NCBI GenBank assembly: GCA_024741835.1
Contig: JAENRP010000327.1
Location: forward strand, 1-49,537
Source of the DNA: Diplocarpon mali
Lineage: Eukaryota > Ascomycota > Leotiomycetes > Helotiales > Drepanopezizaceae
Direction: 5' to 3'
DNA: 49,537 nucleotides
Shown piece after piece: positions 1 to 10,616 of this stretch. The notes beneath the pieces are model-generated. The model made no database searches. It was not told the DNA's origin and saw only the letters and a program-made list of their open reading frames with translations. The position numbers and the translations under genes are program-made. The number at the start of each line of letters is the position of its first letter. The stretch's first letter is position 1.

Positions 1-746
1 CCCCCCCCCTCCTTTTCCCCCTACGTGAGGTGAGGAAGCACAGGTCTACCGCTGCAGCGGAAGAGTGAGGTGAGCAGCCCGTGAGAGACGGCAGAGAGAC
101 CTAGAGAGGAACTCCCAACGAGAGAGCAGCTGTTATGCAGTGCGATGCCGATGGGCGCAATCTCCGCGGCGACCTCTTCCCCCCGTGATTTCCCGCCCTC
201 ATTTCAGTCCTGATGCCGCAATCTCTCCATTCCCCGCCCCCATCCCCCTTCCCGATCTCCTCCTGCCAGCTACGCCGTGCCTGACGAGATTCGAGGGGCA
301 CGGGAGCGCGGACGTGGCGCCTGGTGATCCGATAGATGAGCACGTTGGACCTGGGCTCGGGATCGGTCTCGGGGCGGGCAAGGATTCTTTCTCTCGGATC
401 TTTCGCATGATATATAGATGTACTTCGTACAGGGTGTAATAATCTGAGGTTCCCTGTCTGTGCACACTAGATTCTTGGCAATGCTGCTTTTATTAAATTC
501 CTTAGTATTTTGTATGGCCAACTTTTGCGTCAATCACTGCTTTACATCTATTTGGCATTTCCCTAATCAAATCTCTAATTATCTCAACTGTTATTGATTC
601 CTAAGCTTCAAATACCCCTGTCGAAACCCCTGCATAAAAGAAAGTTCTAGTATAGCGCACAGACAGAAAACCTCAGATTATTTCCCCATGGACTAAGTAG
701 ATATAGATATAGATATATATAACTGGCTTGATTGGACGGCACGTGC
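1..746. other. Intergenic DNA, no gene seen
   Basis: Open frames here overlap on both strands and have Arg/Pro/Ser-rich composition without any recognisable motif, so I treat them as chance frames in GC-rich DNA. A short TATA-repeat tract (TAGATATAGATATA-like) lies near 700-722. I see no RNA gene. Confidence 0.5.
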
Positions 747-776
747 GGGACGGGAGCTGGCGGGACGGGAGCTGGC
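747..776. repeat. 15-bp tandem duplication
   Basis: Two exact copies of a 15-bp unit, GGGACGGGAGCTGGC, at 747-761 and 762-776. No coding role is apparent. Confidence 0.85.
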
Positions 777-931
777 GGGGTTCACGTGACTGGCCGGGAC
801 ATCCATCGTCGCATCCAGGCCTGACGAGCCTGGTCGCTGTGGATCAGTCACGTGGGAAGCTCGAAGCCAGTACCCGAGATCCAGACGCCGTGTCGGGAAA
901 TACGAAGCACTGTGCGAGGGTCACAGTCCCC

Positions 932-1048
932 ATCACAAGAGTCCTAGCCCGAGTCACAGTCATGATCACAAGAGGAACATCAGAAGAGGAACATCATAAG
1001 AGTAACACCATAAGGGTAACATCACAAGAGTAACATCACAAGAGGAAT
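932..1048. repeat. 14-bp minisatellite, six in-register units
   Basis: Six consecutive 14-bp units run from 965 to 1048, with consensus ATCACAAGAGKAAC. They start at 965, 979, 993, 1007, 1021 and 1035, with one to three substitutions per unit. A seventh, partial unit (ATCACAAGAGTCCT, 932-945) lies 19 bp upstream, and TCACAGTC is repeated just before each block, so an older longer unit may have seeded the array. 14 is not a multiple of three, so the array would not keep a coding frame. Confidence 0.85.
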
Positions 1049-2742
1049 CGCCAGACTCATGAGAGCAATGATGCCGCATGGCTCGTTCGCATCCGCTTCC
1101 GCACTGGGTCACGGTATGATGGTTCAGATACGAATCCCCAGATGGATGCAAGAATCCGGGACGTCCCTGGCACGTTCTTGCAGTCGCTTGGTTCCAGGGG
1201 CAGAAGAGCCAACCGGCAGGCTTCTGGCCTGGTCGGACCTGCGCGTCGTCTACCGCTGATGACCTTGGGCACCTGGGGTCGGATAGGTCTGGAGCCGCTG
1301 AGGGCAAAAAGACGTCTGGAAGCTCCGAGAGCTCGGCTGGGAGTCACCATGCCCATGGTTGATAAGATGCCAGGAGACGTGTGCGGAGCGGCTGCAACTC
1401 ACGTCGTCGCAGGCCAGACCCTCGCCAGATGAAGGGAGACTCTCCCCGTGCCGACCAGCCCGCAACCCCCCCCCCGCTGCGGATGACGCTGTTGTGGTGC
1501 GGGTTTGGCCTGCGACCAAGGGTCGTACGAAGTGCGAGTACAGCGCTGAAATTGCCCCCCCCCCGCCTGCGAGAGGAGAGTCGAGACAACGGTCGACGAG
1601 GGCCCAGCTGAAAGAAAGAGGCCATCCCCGAATGCACGCAATCCCCGGCATCTCACTGGACGCGGGCCACTCGACCGAGCCGCGGAGGAAGGGTCATCAT
1701 GTGAGAGGGCTCGAAGGCACCCTGCCCGCCAGCGGCCAGGCCAGGCCATGGGGGCAAGCAATCAAAAAGTCCTGGGGGAGACGAGACAGTTCCCCTCGGC
1801 GCCGAGGAAGACAGGCACTTGCGGTGGCAGGAGAGGGCATCGATTGGACCTTGGTGCGCTGGCGAAGCACGTTCGATGGCAGGAGATCCTTGCACGCACG
1901 CAGCCGGTGCAATGGCGTGTTCGGAGTAAAGAAGCTCGTCCAGGACATGTCGTCTTGTTTACCCCGGCCCAGGCGGTGACGCTACTCGTCCGCTGCTCCG
2001 GCTGCACCTCTCTGCTCTCCTCCTGCGTACGCCGTATACCTCGTACTCCACGGGAGAAGTGAGTGCTGTTGGTATCACAGTAGGTGATTGTGCGCACAGC
2101 TGAAGCTTCTTCGAACACGTTGTACTGTAGGCGTGTGTAAATAGCTTGCTCTCGAAGCCATTCCGCGAGAGCGTAGAGTAAATACAGGATTTGCCAAGCC
2201 TCGCTTGTCATGTGCCAAATCACATGACCCATGATCATATGACCTAGATGCCGACAAGTGCAGACCCTCCTGGTGTTCCACCTCCCCGCTGCCCACCTCC
2301 GCTCCGCAACCCCTCCCCATCACCACGCGCGGCCCGAGATCTCTGCGACCCGGGTGTTCGGGTTGGGCGAGACACCGAACGACGAGCAGCCGCGCAGTCG
2401 CCGGCCGGAATCCGGCGCGGCATGGTTCGGGTGCTGATGCGGAGCACGATCCAGACATCTACGAGTGCCGTCTCCCCAGGCCGCGGGGACGGCGCGGTGA
2501 GCGGAAGGGAAAGGGGGGAGGAGGATCCGAATCGTACGAGCACCGGCGGCTGCTTTCTTTGCTTCCGCCCGGCCCGTCGCCTCTCACGATGCGTTGGCCG
2601 CCGGCCCGTCGCCATACGAAGGAGAGCCCCTTGATGTGCTGGAGGATAGCACCCCCGGGACCTGAACTGTAGATCCTCACTCGAAAGAACGCCGGCCTGT
2701 GCTTGAAAGGGGGCTCTTGATTCCCGTCTTCCTAGAGACATG
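1049..2742. other. Intergenic DNA, no convincing gene
   Basis: Frames of 120-206 codons exist here on both strands, for example 1359-1979 plus and 2244-2741 minus. Each is overlapped by equally long frames on the opposite strand and is dominated by Arg, Pro, Ser and Gly. I find no domain motif, secretion signal or intron signature that would single one out. Homopolymer C runs lie near 1468 and 1556. Confidence 0.45.
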
Positions 2743-2750
2743 TATATAAG
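2743..2750 (+). promoter_or_regulatory. Candidate TATA box
   Basis: The sequence TATATAAG is a canonical core-promoter motif. It lies about 260 bp upstream of the weak two-exon ORF at 3009-3254. The direction of transcription is inferred only from that ORF. Confidence 0.35.
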
Positions 2751-3008
2751 CGTCCCTCGACGCCCATTTGAAGTAGCCCTTAGGCCGAGTGCGCAGTGAG
2801 ATCTTCACCGTTGCCGAACCCATCAAGAGAACTGTGCCTGGCTGACGCAAGTCCAAGCTGTATCATCCCGAGATGGTCGACGCTCAAGAGAGGAAGAAGA
2901 GAGCAACCTTGCCACCGTGAATTTCTCGTTCGGCGTGCAAACGGTGAGGAGTCGCCCGAGACATCAATCATCACCAACACGACCACGACCGGCTCACTCC
3001 ACGCGAGC

Positions 3009-3254
3009 ATGTCCGCCGTACAAGGCAAAAGCATCGGAACACCTCGGGAGCCTGAGAGACGGCGAGACGAGGCAAGTTAGACCGAGAGCTCCCGGGCAGA
3101 TGCCGTCCTCTCTCTTCTCTTCTGTCAGCTCGTGTCTGTTTTGCTACCGGTCTAACGCGTACCTGCAGATATCTGCGTGTTTGCTAGATCCGCCTCCTCG
3201 CTGCATGCTTATCCGAGACCGATCTTGGACGAGACGCTCCTACGTTACTGGTGA
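3009..3254 (+). CDS. Candidate 50-aa two-exon ORF of unknown function
   Basis: An ATG with A at -3 opens a frame of 22 codons plus one base (3009-3075). The frame meets a stop unless the interval 3076-3168 is removed as an intron. That interval begins GTTAGA, a weak donor, but ends with a textbook fungal acceptor: CTAAC branch point, eight bases, then CAG. Splicing joins to 3169-3254 and ends at TGA, giving about 50 residues that begin MSAVQGKSIGTPREPERRR and are strongly charged at the N terminus. I recognise no family. The TATA motif at 2743 is consistent with a promoter. The branch point and acceptor are the best evidence; the donor and the coding status are uncertain, and a non-coding spliced transcript is equally possible. 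Confidence 0.2.
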
Positions 3255-4993
3255 GAGTTCATCATACTTGTAGGTACGCAACTTTTAAAGTGCATTCGCT
3301 GACCTTCTCTCCTTCCCTCCGCTCCCTCTGTCCTTGCCGTCTTGCCGTCTTGCCTCCTCCCCTCTTCCACTCCTGCTTACTCGCTCCGCTTCTACTCCCG
3401 CTTCCCTCTATCAAGTACGGTCGATCAAAACCAAGGCAGAAAATCCGGCAAAAAGTAAGGATTCAGCTGCTGAAAAAGTCAACCGAACCCCCTACAACCT
3501 CGGGAAAAAGCAATATTACACTATCTCATTCCACTTGGCTCTTTCCCAAGAACGATAGAACACGCATTAGGCATCCTTGAAGCTATTTGGCATTTAGTGT
3601 GTGTACTTGAAATTTCTATCCTACAGTCTTCATAATCTTGAGGTACGATCTGTAGAATTTCCGATCTACCCTCTAAAAACAAAATTAAAACTCGTCATCA
3701 ACCGCGTTCCGCTGGCGGACAGATGCGTATACCATACACGACACATCCGTCAACTTGGCTCATCCACGGCTGCAGCCGCAACGAGTAAAATGCGTCATGA
3801 GGCTTGCTGTGATTTATGCGTTTGCGTGGAAGCGTCTACACGAATCATGATACCTTTTTTCAATGAGGCTTCCCGGATAAGATCTGTGCAAATACTATAG
3901 ATCATAAAAATGACTTTGACTGAAAATCCACTCTACACCCCCATACTTACCTACAAGACGATGTGGGATGATGTATTTTTCGGGCCTCTCGCTTGCTAAA
4001 TGGTAAACCGTGCTAGAACCGAAAACCCACTGCCTTGTAAGAGTTGGTCAGAGGTCCTAGCAGCTTTTCGAGATCTACTCGGATTCTGCCGAGTTGGTAC
4101 GTTCGGCTTGGATACCTCTTGGACCACTTTGTTGGCTCCACACCTTCGATTCGAAGCTTGCTTGGAGACCTTCGAGATCTTCAGTCAGAAACCTCCTTTG
4201 ACGCCTCCCTCGAGTCAACGCGTCCTTCGATTCAGAACTCAAAACAGGAAATACACTATCTACCACAACAATAGTCGGGTACGGAGGCTCTTCAAAGTGC
4301 GCCATCGGCAATGAGCTAGCGAAAGAAGATAAGCCATCAGAACTACGAGAGGAGACCCAAGTGGGATCTTGGATGATTTCCGCCGATCCTTACAGTGATG
4401 TCCATTATTTGACATTTATACATTCGGTGTAGCTATTGACCATCAAGTTGCGAATCTTCGCACGTGATCTGTATTATGATTCTCTTGATAACTTCCAGTC
4501 ATTTGACAGTTAATAGCCGAAAAAGATACCGTGTATCTGTAGCTGAACTATCATCTCTATGGGAGATGCTGATACTCTTCTCACTAAACTGGGAGGTATT
4601 ATTCTCTGTAGCTCTGAAAAAGAAGCCTGCACTAGAGGTTTGCAATCGTAGAAAGGAGGGGGGATGTCTCTGTCCCAACCTTGCACTCATCCCACGCTAC
4701 TTGTTAGGAATTTTGGCTACTCAGCGCATGGACACACACAGGTAAGTGTATGTTAATCTGTACAGTATATCTGTGGGATTCAAAAGGCGTACACACTAAG
4801 AGGAAGGGAGAATCGATTCTGTTGTTGGTTGTATTCGTCGATGATTATTCTCAGAGGAGGGAGAGGTCTAGGGGAAAGTAATACTGCCTATGCCAAGGCT
4901 TTGCATGTGACCCTCCACGTGACCGATATTCACTAGATTCCTACAATATCAAACAGTCTCTTCTCTGACTCCGATGAAGCCCTCTGCTTCCCC
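3255..4993. other. Intergenic DNA with a pyrimidine-rich tract
   Basis: Bases 3298-3415 are almost entirely C and T (CTTCTCTCC-type runs) and end in TATCAAG, which resembles the CT-rich leader just upstream of fungal transcription starts, but no clear gene follows. At 4202-4432 a stop-free frame of 77 codons (reading ...TIVGYGGSSKCAIGNE...) partly overlaps two other open frames upstream, as a frameshifted gene relic would. I cannot assign it. Nothing else is supportable here. Confidence 0.35.
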
Positions 4994-5632
4994 TCACGCA
5001 AGCGCCGAGGATGTGGCAGCACTCCCACGACCTACCGGCCACCGCGAGCTGAATCCGGCACACATCTCATCATCCATTTTTGCTCCCGGGAAATCATGAG
5101 GCAGAACGTAGGCTCCCCACCTCAACTTGGCCCCGGGTCGGTGAGGGGGAGCGATGCCAGCTTCCAGTCTCCACAGGTCCAGATGCCGAGAGGATACAAT
5201 GCAAAGAGTCTTGAAAAAGTGGGAAAGGGAGACCGCGGTTTCAGCTGCAAAGACTTGGGATGCTTCCGGGCGAGACTCGCAAGGCTGGCCACGCCGAGAT
5301 GGAGCCATGTGTCGGGCACGGCGCGTCACCAGAGCCTCGCCGTTCGTCTCAAGCTCTGCGTTGTTGCATGCAGTCGGCGCAGAGTCCGGATGAGGGGTAA
5401 GATCAGGCGGGGCAAGGGAGACGCCTCGCAACCCATGCCGGTTGTTCGAGGCGTGTTCCCCCTCGACGGGGTCTCGAGTATTCGAGATGCTGGAGATGGA
5501 TGCGAGACTTCGCTTGTCGGTATAGCCGGATTCCCGCGACCAAGATCGCGGGCACAGGTCTGGATAGCAATCGTATTCGGCGCGGAAGCGATTCCAGCGA
5601 GAGATCGCGGAAATCGCCAGCAGGTCCGCCAT
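4994..5632 (-). CDS. Hypothetical 212-aa ORF, weak
   Basis: This is the longest ATG-started frame in this part of the GC-rich segment. It starts at 5632 on the minus strand with MADLLAISAISRWNRF and runs uninterrupted to a TGA at 4994. No domain, signal peptide or membrane segment is visible, and the composition (Ser, Arg, Ala, Pro) is only slightly better than the surrounding noise. A 197-codon frame (5096-5689) runs opposite, so one of the two, or both, must be fortuitous. I list it because it has a proper ATG and an intact frame, not because I recognise it. Confidence 0.18.
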   Translation of the reverse strand: MADLLAISAISRWNRFRAEYDCYPDLCPRSWSRESGYTDKRSLASISSISNTRDPVEGEHASNNRHGLRGVSLAPPDLTPHPDSAPTACNNAELETNGEALVTRRARHMAPSRRGQPCESRPEASQVFAAETAVSLSHFFKTLCIVSSRHLDLWRLEAGIAPPHRPGAKLRWGAYVLPHDFPGAKMDDEMCAGFSSRWPVGRGSAATSSALA

Positions 5633-6717
5633 TGCTTGTTGACTTCGCTTCCGGCTCCTCCTGATCCAGACCCAACCCGAGCAGCATGACCGACGTCGAG
5701 AAGTGGGAGAGCTACGTGGGGGGAGGTTGTACTTTGCTGTCCTCTCTCTCTCTCTCTCCCATACGGAGCCCGCTCACGTCGCCTGCGGCTCCACACATCT
5801 CCAAGGCCCGTCTCGCCGGAGGACCAGCCGGGCAACCATGTTCGAATGTTACAGCTGGACGGTCTCATACGTCAGAGCTATGTATAGTCCGCGTGCAGTC
5901 CAGCCGTCGAGCCCCAGGATTTCTCGGTTCTAAATTGAGGGTTCTTGTTTTGAACCCTCGTCACAGATCCGCGGGGCCAGCTCCCTCGCTACCGCTGACG
6001 ACCACAACACTCGCCCGGCTCTCGGCCAACCGCCGAACGGAAGAATATGCCCTGCGCGACGAGAAAGCAACGCGAAGCCCGACTTGGGCGACTTCCAACC
6101 GTGCGATTCTGGTACCGGCAGGTATATCAACACCGGCTCTTCTTCGGATCTCGCGACACGCCGCGACACCCTCCCGTTTCGGCCAAGTGTCTACCACCTC
6201 TCCTCCCACCTGCGTTCCCCCCCCCCCTCCCCCTCAGATCCAACACAATCCTGACTCGGCGAACATCTATCGAGAACTTCCCAATCCCCATCACGACCCC
6301 CCGCCAGCCCCCCGAGCTGTCATCCAGGTGCTCGCAATGTGGAACGACCGATTTGAGCAATGAGACGATGTGCCCGCAGCCATCCATCTCTCCTCGGATC
6401 GATTCTCGTCAGGATGATGGTCCCGGCTCTGTCTCAGACGGCGCTCCGGCCACATGCCAAACCCGCGAACAGCGAAGTTGTTCGGATGTATTCATACGTC
6501 CCTGCGACCGGACCTTATCCACTGGTGTTTCTAGCAGCGAGTTATCCGTGGTGAACGGGGCGAGCATGCGTCGTCTCGCACTCCCCAGAATACAAGCTAC
6601 CTTGTAAGGCGGGCTCGGATTCGACTTTTAGATGAGGACATCTCCCGTTCCATCGAGTCTTTCTTCCCACCCCCACCATGCACTCAGGTGGCATAGCACA
6701 GCTTCATCAGACGCAAG
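5633..6717. other. Upstream region of the carboxylesterase gene
   Basis: No convincing gene. A (CT)n microsatellite of about 17 bp lies at 5742-5758 and a C-rich tract near 6218-6233. The 6605-6717 stretch directly upstream of the esterase ATG has short CT-rich blocks but no clear TATA box. Open frames on both strands are low-complexity (Pro/Ser/Arg). Confidence 0.4.
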
Positions 6718-8698
6718 ATGTACTCCCTCCTGCGCCTCTTGAGTGTCGTCGCCGTCGTGCTGGCGGTGGTGCGTGGTCAACCTCTCGAGGCCTTGCAGTA
6801 CCCGCGCGTCGACCTGGGGTATGAGATACACCAGGGCCAGTTCAACGTTAGTTTCCCTTGCGTTTTTCCCTTTTTCTCGAGAGGCGGAAACCCCCCTCCA
6901 CAATACCATGGGAGATTTCATACTGACGTTCCACAGGCTACAGGGCAGTTCTACAACTTCTCTAATGTCCGCTACGCCGCTCCTCCTGTTGGTAATCTCC
7001 GCTTCGCACCGCCTGCTGCGCCGTCAGCCGACGGTACAGTCAAGATCAACGATGGCTCCCAGATGCGGGTGTGTCCAAATGCGGTCCCTGCTTGGTCGAC
7101 GGTGGCCACCAAATGGTTGACCGAGGGTATCAACTCGATCAACATCACCGCTGGCTACACGCCTCCCAACCTGAGCCAGAACCCCAGCAGCATTCCGCCA
7201 CCTGTACCCGGGACAGACGAGGATTGCCTGTTCCTGGACGTGCTCGTCCCGAAGGCTGTTTTCGACGAGAACATGAAGTCCCGAGGCGCGCCTGTGTAGG
7301 TACCCCTCCGTCCTTGAGAGTGTAAACGCGACATCAGCTGACTGGCAAAGCGTGGTGTGGATCCATGGCGGGGGATATACCCTGGGTTGGAAGACTCAGT
7401 ATGGAAGCGGTGCTGGTCTTCTCAGCGCAGCGAAGAGCACCGGCAAAGAGGGCGTCATCTACGTCGCAATCAACTACCGTCTTGGTCTCTTCGTAAGCCC
7501 CCTCCCCCTTCTCCTCCATCTCCCCCTTGGACTAACACGCCCAGGGCTTTCTTTCCGGCAACCAGTTCACGCAACAACACGGTACGCCCAACGCTGGGCT
7601 ACTCGACCAACGCTTCGCTCTCGAATGGGTGCAGAAGAACATCGCGAAGTTCGGCGGTGACCCGAATCGTGTCACCGTCATGGGCGAGTCTGCTGGTGGC
7701 GGGAGTATCATGCATCAGATCACCGCGTATGGGGGCAAGAAAGGCAAAGCCCCGTTTCAGCAGGCCATCGTGCAGAGTGGTGCTTTCTTGCCCGTGCCGC
7801 GTGGTGAGCGGGAAGAGGATATTTACGCCAAGTTCTTGAGAGTGGCGGGGGTCCAAAGCCTGGAAGAGGCGCGGGCCTTGTCGACTGAGAAGTTGCGGTC
7901 CGTGAACGAGATCATGGTGGGAGAAGCACCGTATGGAGATTTTGTGTTTAGTGCGTTCCCCTCTACTTCCCCTCTCTCACACATGCACCGATCGTCCGAA
8001 CTAACACCCCTCCCCCAGACCCGGCCGTCGACGGCGTCTTCAACCCCGAACTACCAGGAAAAGCCTTGCTAGACGGCACGTACGACACCTCTCTGAAACT
8101 CCTGATAGGCCACAATCTCAATGAGGGCCTCTACTTCACCTCCCCCTTCGTCTTCACCCCAGAGACATTCAAGGAGAACGTCGTCCTCTCCTTTTTCCCA
8201 AACGCCGATAAGCGCAACGTCTCGGACTACATCCTCAACACGCTCTACCCCGACGACCTCTCTGGCAAGTACGGCTACCGCGACCCCATCGCCCGCGCAG
8301 ACTACATCATCTCCGAGGCCCTCTTCTCGTGCAACGCTCAGTACCTCGCGCAGGCGTTCTCGGCAGAGGGGAGAAATGCTGCCAGCTCGTACCTCTTCAA
8401 CGTCCCACCCGCGCTGCACGGCGAGGATGTCGCCTACACCTTCTTCGAGGGCCCGGCGACGGCCGTGAAGAACGAGACGCTGGCACGCATCATGCAGAGC
8501 TACTTCACGAATTTCGCGATCGGCGGCGATCCGAATGGGCCGGGTTTGCCACAGTTCGGGAAGTACGCGGAGCAGACGGCGCCGGGGGGCAGTGCGAACG
8601 GGGCGGTTCTGGAGCTAGGGATGAACTATACGACAATGAGAGCGAGCGAATTGCCGGTTGAGAGGTGTAATTGGTGGCAGAAGGCTCTTTACGCGTGA
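6718..8698 (+). CDS. Secreted type-B carboxylesterase/lipase (alpha/beta hydrolase), five exons
   Basis: Exons 6718-6846, 6937-7295, 7351-7492, 7545-7950 and 8019-8698 join in frame to 571 residues. Introns of 90, 55, 52 and 68 nt are GT-AG with CTGAC or CTAAC branch points. Residues 1-20 form a hydrophobic signal peptide, and several N-x-S/T sites fit a secreted glycoprotein. Family landmarks sit in order: the EDCLFLDV signature (138-145; Cys89 and Cys140 are the likely conserved disulfide), oxyanion-hole HGGGY (168-172), nucleophile elbow GESAG with Ser259, acid Glu381 in HNLNEG, and His479 in [10 protein letters not shown]. Length matches the family (about 550-600 aa). The product should hydrolyse carboxylic esters outside the cell; the substrate cannot be read from sequence. 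Intron 1 is a multiple of three without stops, so an unspliced form would add 30 residues. The gene is GC-balanced with no RIP-type stops, although mutated repeats begin only 3.3 kb away. Confidence 0.96.
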
Positions 8699-9967
8699 GC
8701 TTCGCCTTGGGTGTGTGATGGAGCAGTTCTGGGCATAACGCTGCCCACACCGCATCGGTACCTGAAATTTGGGTCGAGATGTTGGATAATATAATGTTGG
8801 CTTGACATTGTATTGCCCTCGACTCTCGGGGCCCTGCCTCGTGAAGTCCTAGGCTTTGTCCTGTTAGTAATCTAGTGGTAGACTTACGACACGAATATTT
8901 ACTTCTATTTTGGTTTCGCGCTCTCACTATCTCTGATTCTGGAAAAGTGAAAAGAAGAAGAGAACGTCTCAACAGAGTACTGCTGTGTGATCGGATGGAG
9001 GGCATTCAGCCAGATGCCTCGAGTCGGACAAGGGAGACACAAAAAGTATGCCCTGTACATTCCCTCTGGTATAGAAAACCAGGTCATCCCGATGTGGCTT
9101 CTGGGCTTAGTCTGTGTCTGGGGGGGCGAGATCTTGGGCCAGCTCGTCCGTCTCGGGCATGCTTCCCACCAGTCCCTGCTTTTACCCGACACCGGCCGTC
9201 GCGTTACCTTGGCTGTACAATTTCAACGCCTCCAAACGCAGTGCACCTTTGTCAGAAAAACACCCCGTTACTTCTCCATAATTACATGGCAGCGAGGGTC
9301 GGGCATCGGCTTCGCATCTGCTCCACTGCCTGTTCTGATAGGCTCGAATCAGCGTGGAAGTATAGATCTACAGTTTGCGCTTCACGTCAAGCAGCATGCT
9401 GTAGTGTATCACTGTGTTTGGTAGTCGTAGATGGCAGGGCAAAGGGAGGGCTCGGAGAGCGGAGAGAGAGAAGATCGGAGGGATCCACCGCTGGAAGAGC
9501 CCTGACCCTGAGGAGACAGGTCCTCTGCGGAGGGAGGGTGCTGACAGCGACCCCAGGAGACTGGGCATTCGCTGCCCAGGGATTGGAGTCAGATCAAGCA
9601 AGCCAAGCGTCATGGTATCACTGCTGAAAGCTTCTTTTTCGAGACTCGCGGAACTCATTCGTGCTGTCAAGTTCGCCAAAGCTGATATTTCTCTCGAGGC
9701 CAAACAGCCAGCACATGAGGGTGTATTCAACCTTGTGAATGCACCCGATTGATACCACGTGATCAATCCATCGGTGTGAGTTGTGTTCGGCCGGCGACGA
9801 AGTAGGAAGAAGGAAAAACGTCGTCAGGCCAGCCCTTAAGCTCGAACCCTGAAGATCGCTGGCGCTTGATTATCAAGCGATACTGTCCGTGTCCTGTGTC
9901 AACTCCCGGATGAAATTATCGATACATCTTCCGCGCCCGCTTTTTTCAGACAGAAAATAATAAAATA
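8699..9967. other. Intergenic region after the esterase
   Basis: The first 130 bp are AT-enriched around GATAATATAATG (about 8785-8797), a plausible 3'-end or polyadenylation region for the esterase. Further on, a 136-codon frame with an ATG (9014-9424 plus) has fairly ordinary amino-acid composition but no motif, and a longer frame there (8875-9627) lacks an ATG. I do not call either. No RNA gene seen. Confidence 0.4.
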
Positions 9968-10219
9968 ATGGTCGAAGCAGGCTTGATGCATGTGGTTGCG
10001 GACTTCGGCCCGTCAGACGAATCGCGCAGCCTCGCGAAAGAGTTCGCATCCCATTCTGTACCATGCGTGGATGGATCGAATATAGACTGCGCTTCATGCC
10101 TCAAGGGGCGATGGTATGGGATGTTTGGTGCCAATGACGCGTGGGACAGCGGCGAGAGGAATCTAGCACCGTTTTTGCAGGCTGTACGCTCCGTACGACT
10201 TGGCGTGAGGTGGTGCTGA
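9968..10219 (+). CDS. Hypothetical 83-aa ORF
   Basis: The frame starts at an ATG in strong context (ATAATGG: A at -3, G at +4) and runs to TGA. The 83-residue product begins MVEAGLMHVVADFGPSDESR and has balanced composition, with Cys at four positions (two as a C-x2-C, CASC) and two Trp. It has no signal peptide, no membrane span and no family I recognise. It is more gene-like than the neighbouring frames because of its start context and composition, but minus-strand frames of similar size overlap it. It could also be one exon of a larger gene. Confidence 0.3.
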   Translation: MVEAGLMHVVADFGPSDESRSLAKEFASHSVPCVDGSNIDCASCLKGRWYGMFGANDAWDSGERNLAPFLQAVRSVRLGVRWC

Positions 10220-10386
10220 CTATCCACCGACATGAGATACAGTGGCGGTACCCTCGCGGCACGGGAAAAATCTCTGCTCTTTATTCACCTTTCAACCAGA
10301 AAACGCGTGCTATATTCGTTGTGTTAAGGCAATTTCGTTTCCTTGTGGCAGGTAACATTTGAGTACCACTGCACCTATTCCCTACG

Positions 10387-10393
10387 TATATAT
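10387..10393 (+). promoter_or_regulatory. Candidate TATA box
   Basis: TATATAT lies 104 bp upstream of the ATG of the membrane microprotein ORF at 10497, a spacing compatible with a short fungal 5' leader. Confidence 0.3.
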
Positions 10394-10496
10394 CTCGACA
10401 CTCTAGCCTACCGCCCTCTCGCCCGTCATTACTTCGAAGCTTTCCCTCTATCGTGACAGCCAGCGATTCGCCGCGACAAGACAGGCATCGGCAAAG

Positions 10497-10616
10497 ATGT
10501 TGGAAACGCTCCCAATCGTCTTGATTGTCCTCTGCGCGGTCATCCTCGCCATCGGATTCTCGGCGCTGATGAATATCGTTCTGAAGAACAGGAACGCGAG
10601 ACCATCTGCCGTTTGA
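10497..10616 (+). CDS. Candidate single-pass membrane microprotein, 39 aa
   Basis: ATG to TGA encodes 39 residues. After a short acidic N terminus (MLETLP) comes one long hydrophobic stretch at about residues 5-22 (IVLIVLCAVILAIGFSAL), then a basic tail (KNRNARPSAV). That is a canonical membrane-spanning helix with a positively charged end, unlike anything produced by the other frames nearby. The start has A at -3 and a TATA motif 104 bp upstream. I do not recognise a named family; the layout recalls small subunits of membrane complexes. A 199-codon frame covers the opposite strand but is Arg/Ser-rich and featureless. Evidence is limited to the physicochemical pattern and start context. Confidence 0.4.
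   Translation: MLETLPIVLIVLCAVILAIGFSALMNIVLKNRNARPSAV

Noticed and set aside
1359..1979. 206-codon plus-strand ORF
   Set aside because: Arg/Pro/Ser-rich, overlapped by several long frames on the other strand, no motif and no splice or promoter evidence. Typical of GC-rich intergenic DNA.
2244..2741. 165-codon minus-strand ORF
   Set aside because: Composition dominated by Arg, Gly and Ser, with a 128-codon frame opposite. Nothing recognisable.
5686..6363. 225-codon plus-strand ORF upstream of the esterase
   Set aside because: Low-complexity Pro/Ser/Arg sequence that includes a CT microsatellite and poly-C, with no conserved features.
8505..9005. 166-codon minus-strand ORF overlapping the esterase 3' end
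   Set aside because: Shadow of the well-supported esterase exon 5.
8875..9627. 250-codon plus-strand ORF after the esterase
   Set aside because: No ATG start, and its Arg/Ser/Cys-rich composition shifts character along its length. The overlapping 9014-9424 frame is at least as plausible, and neither is convincing.
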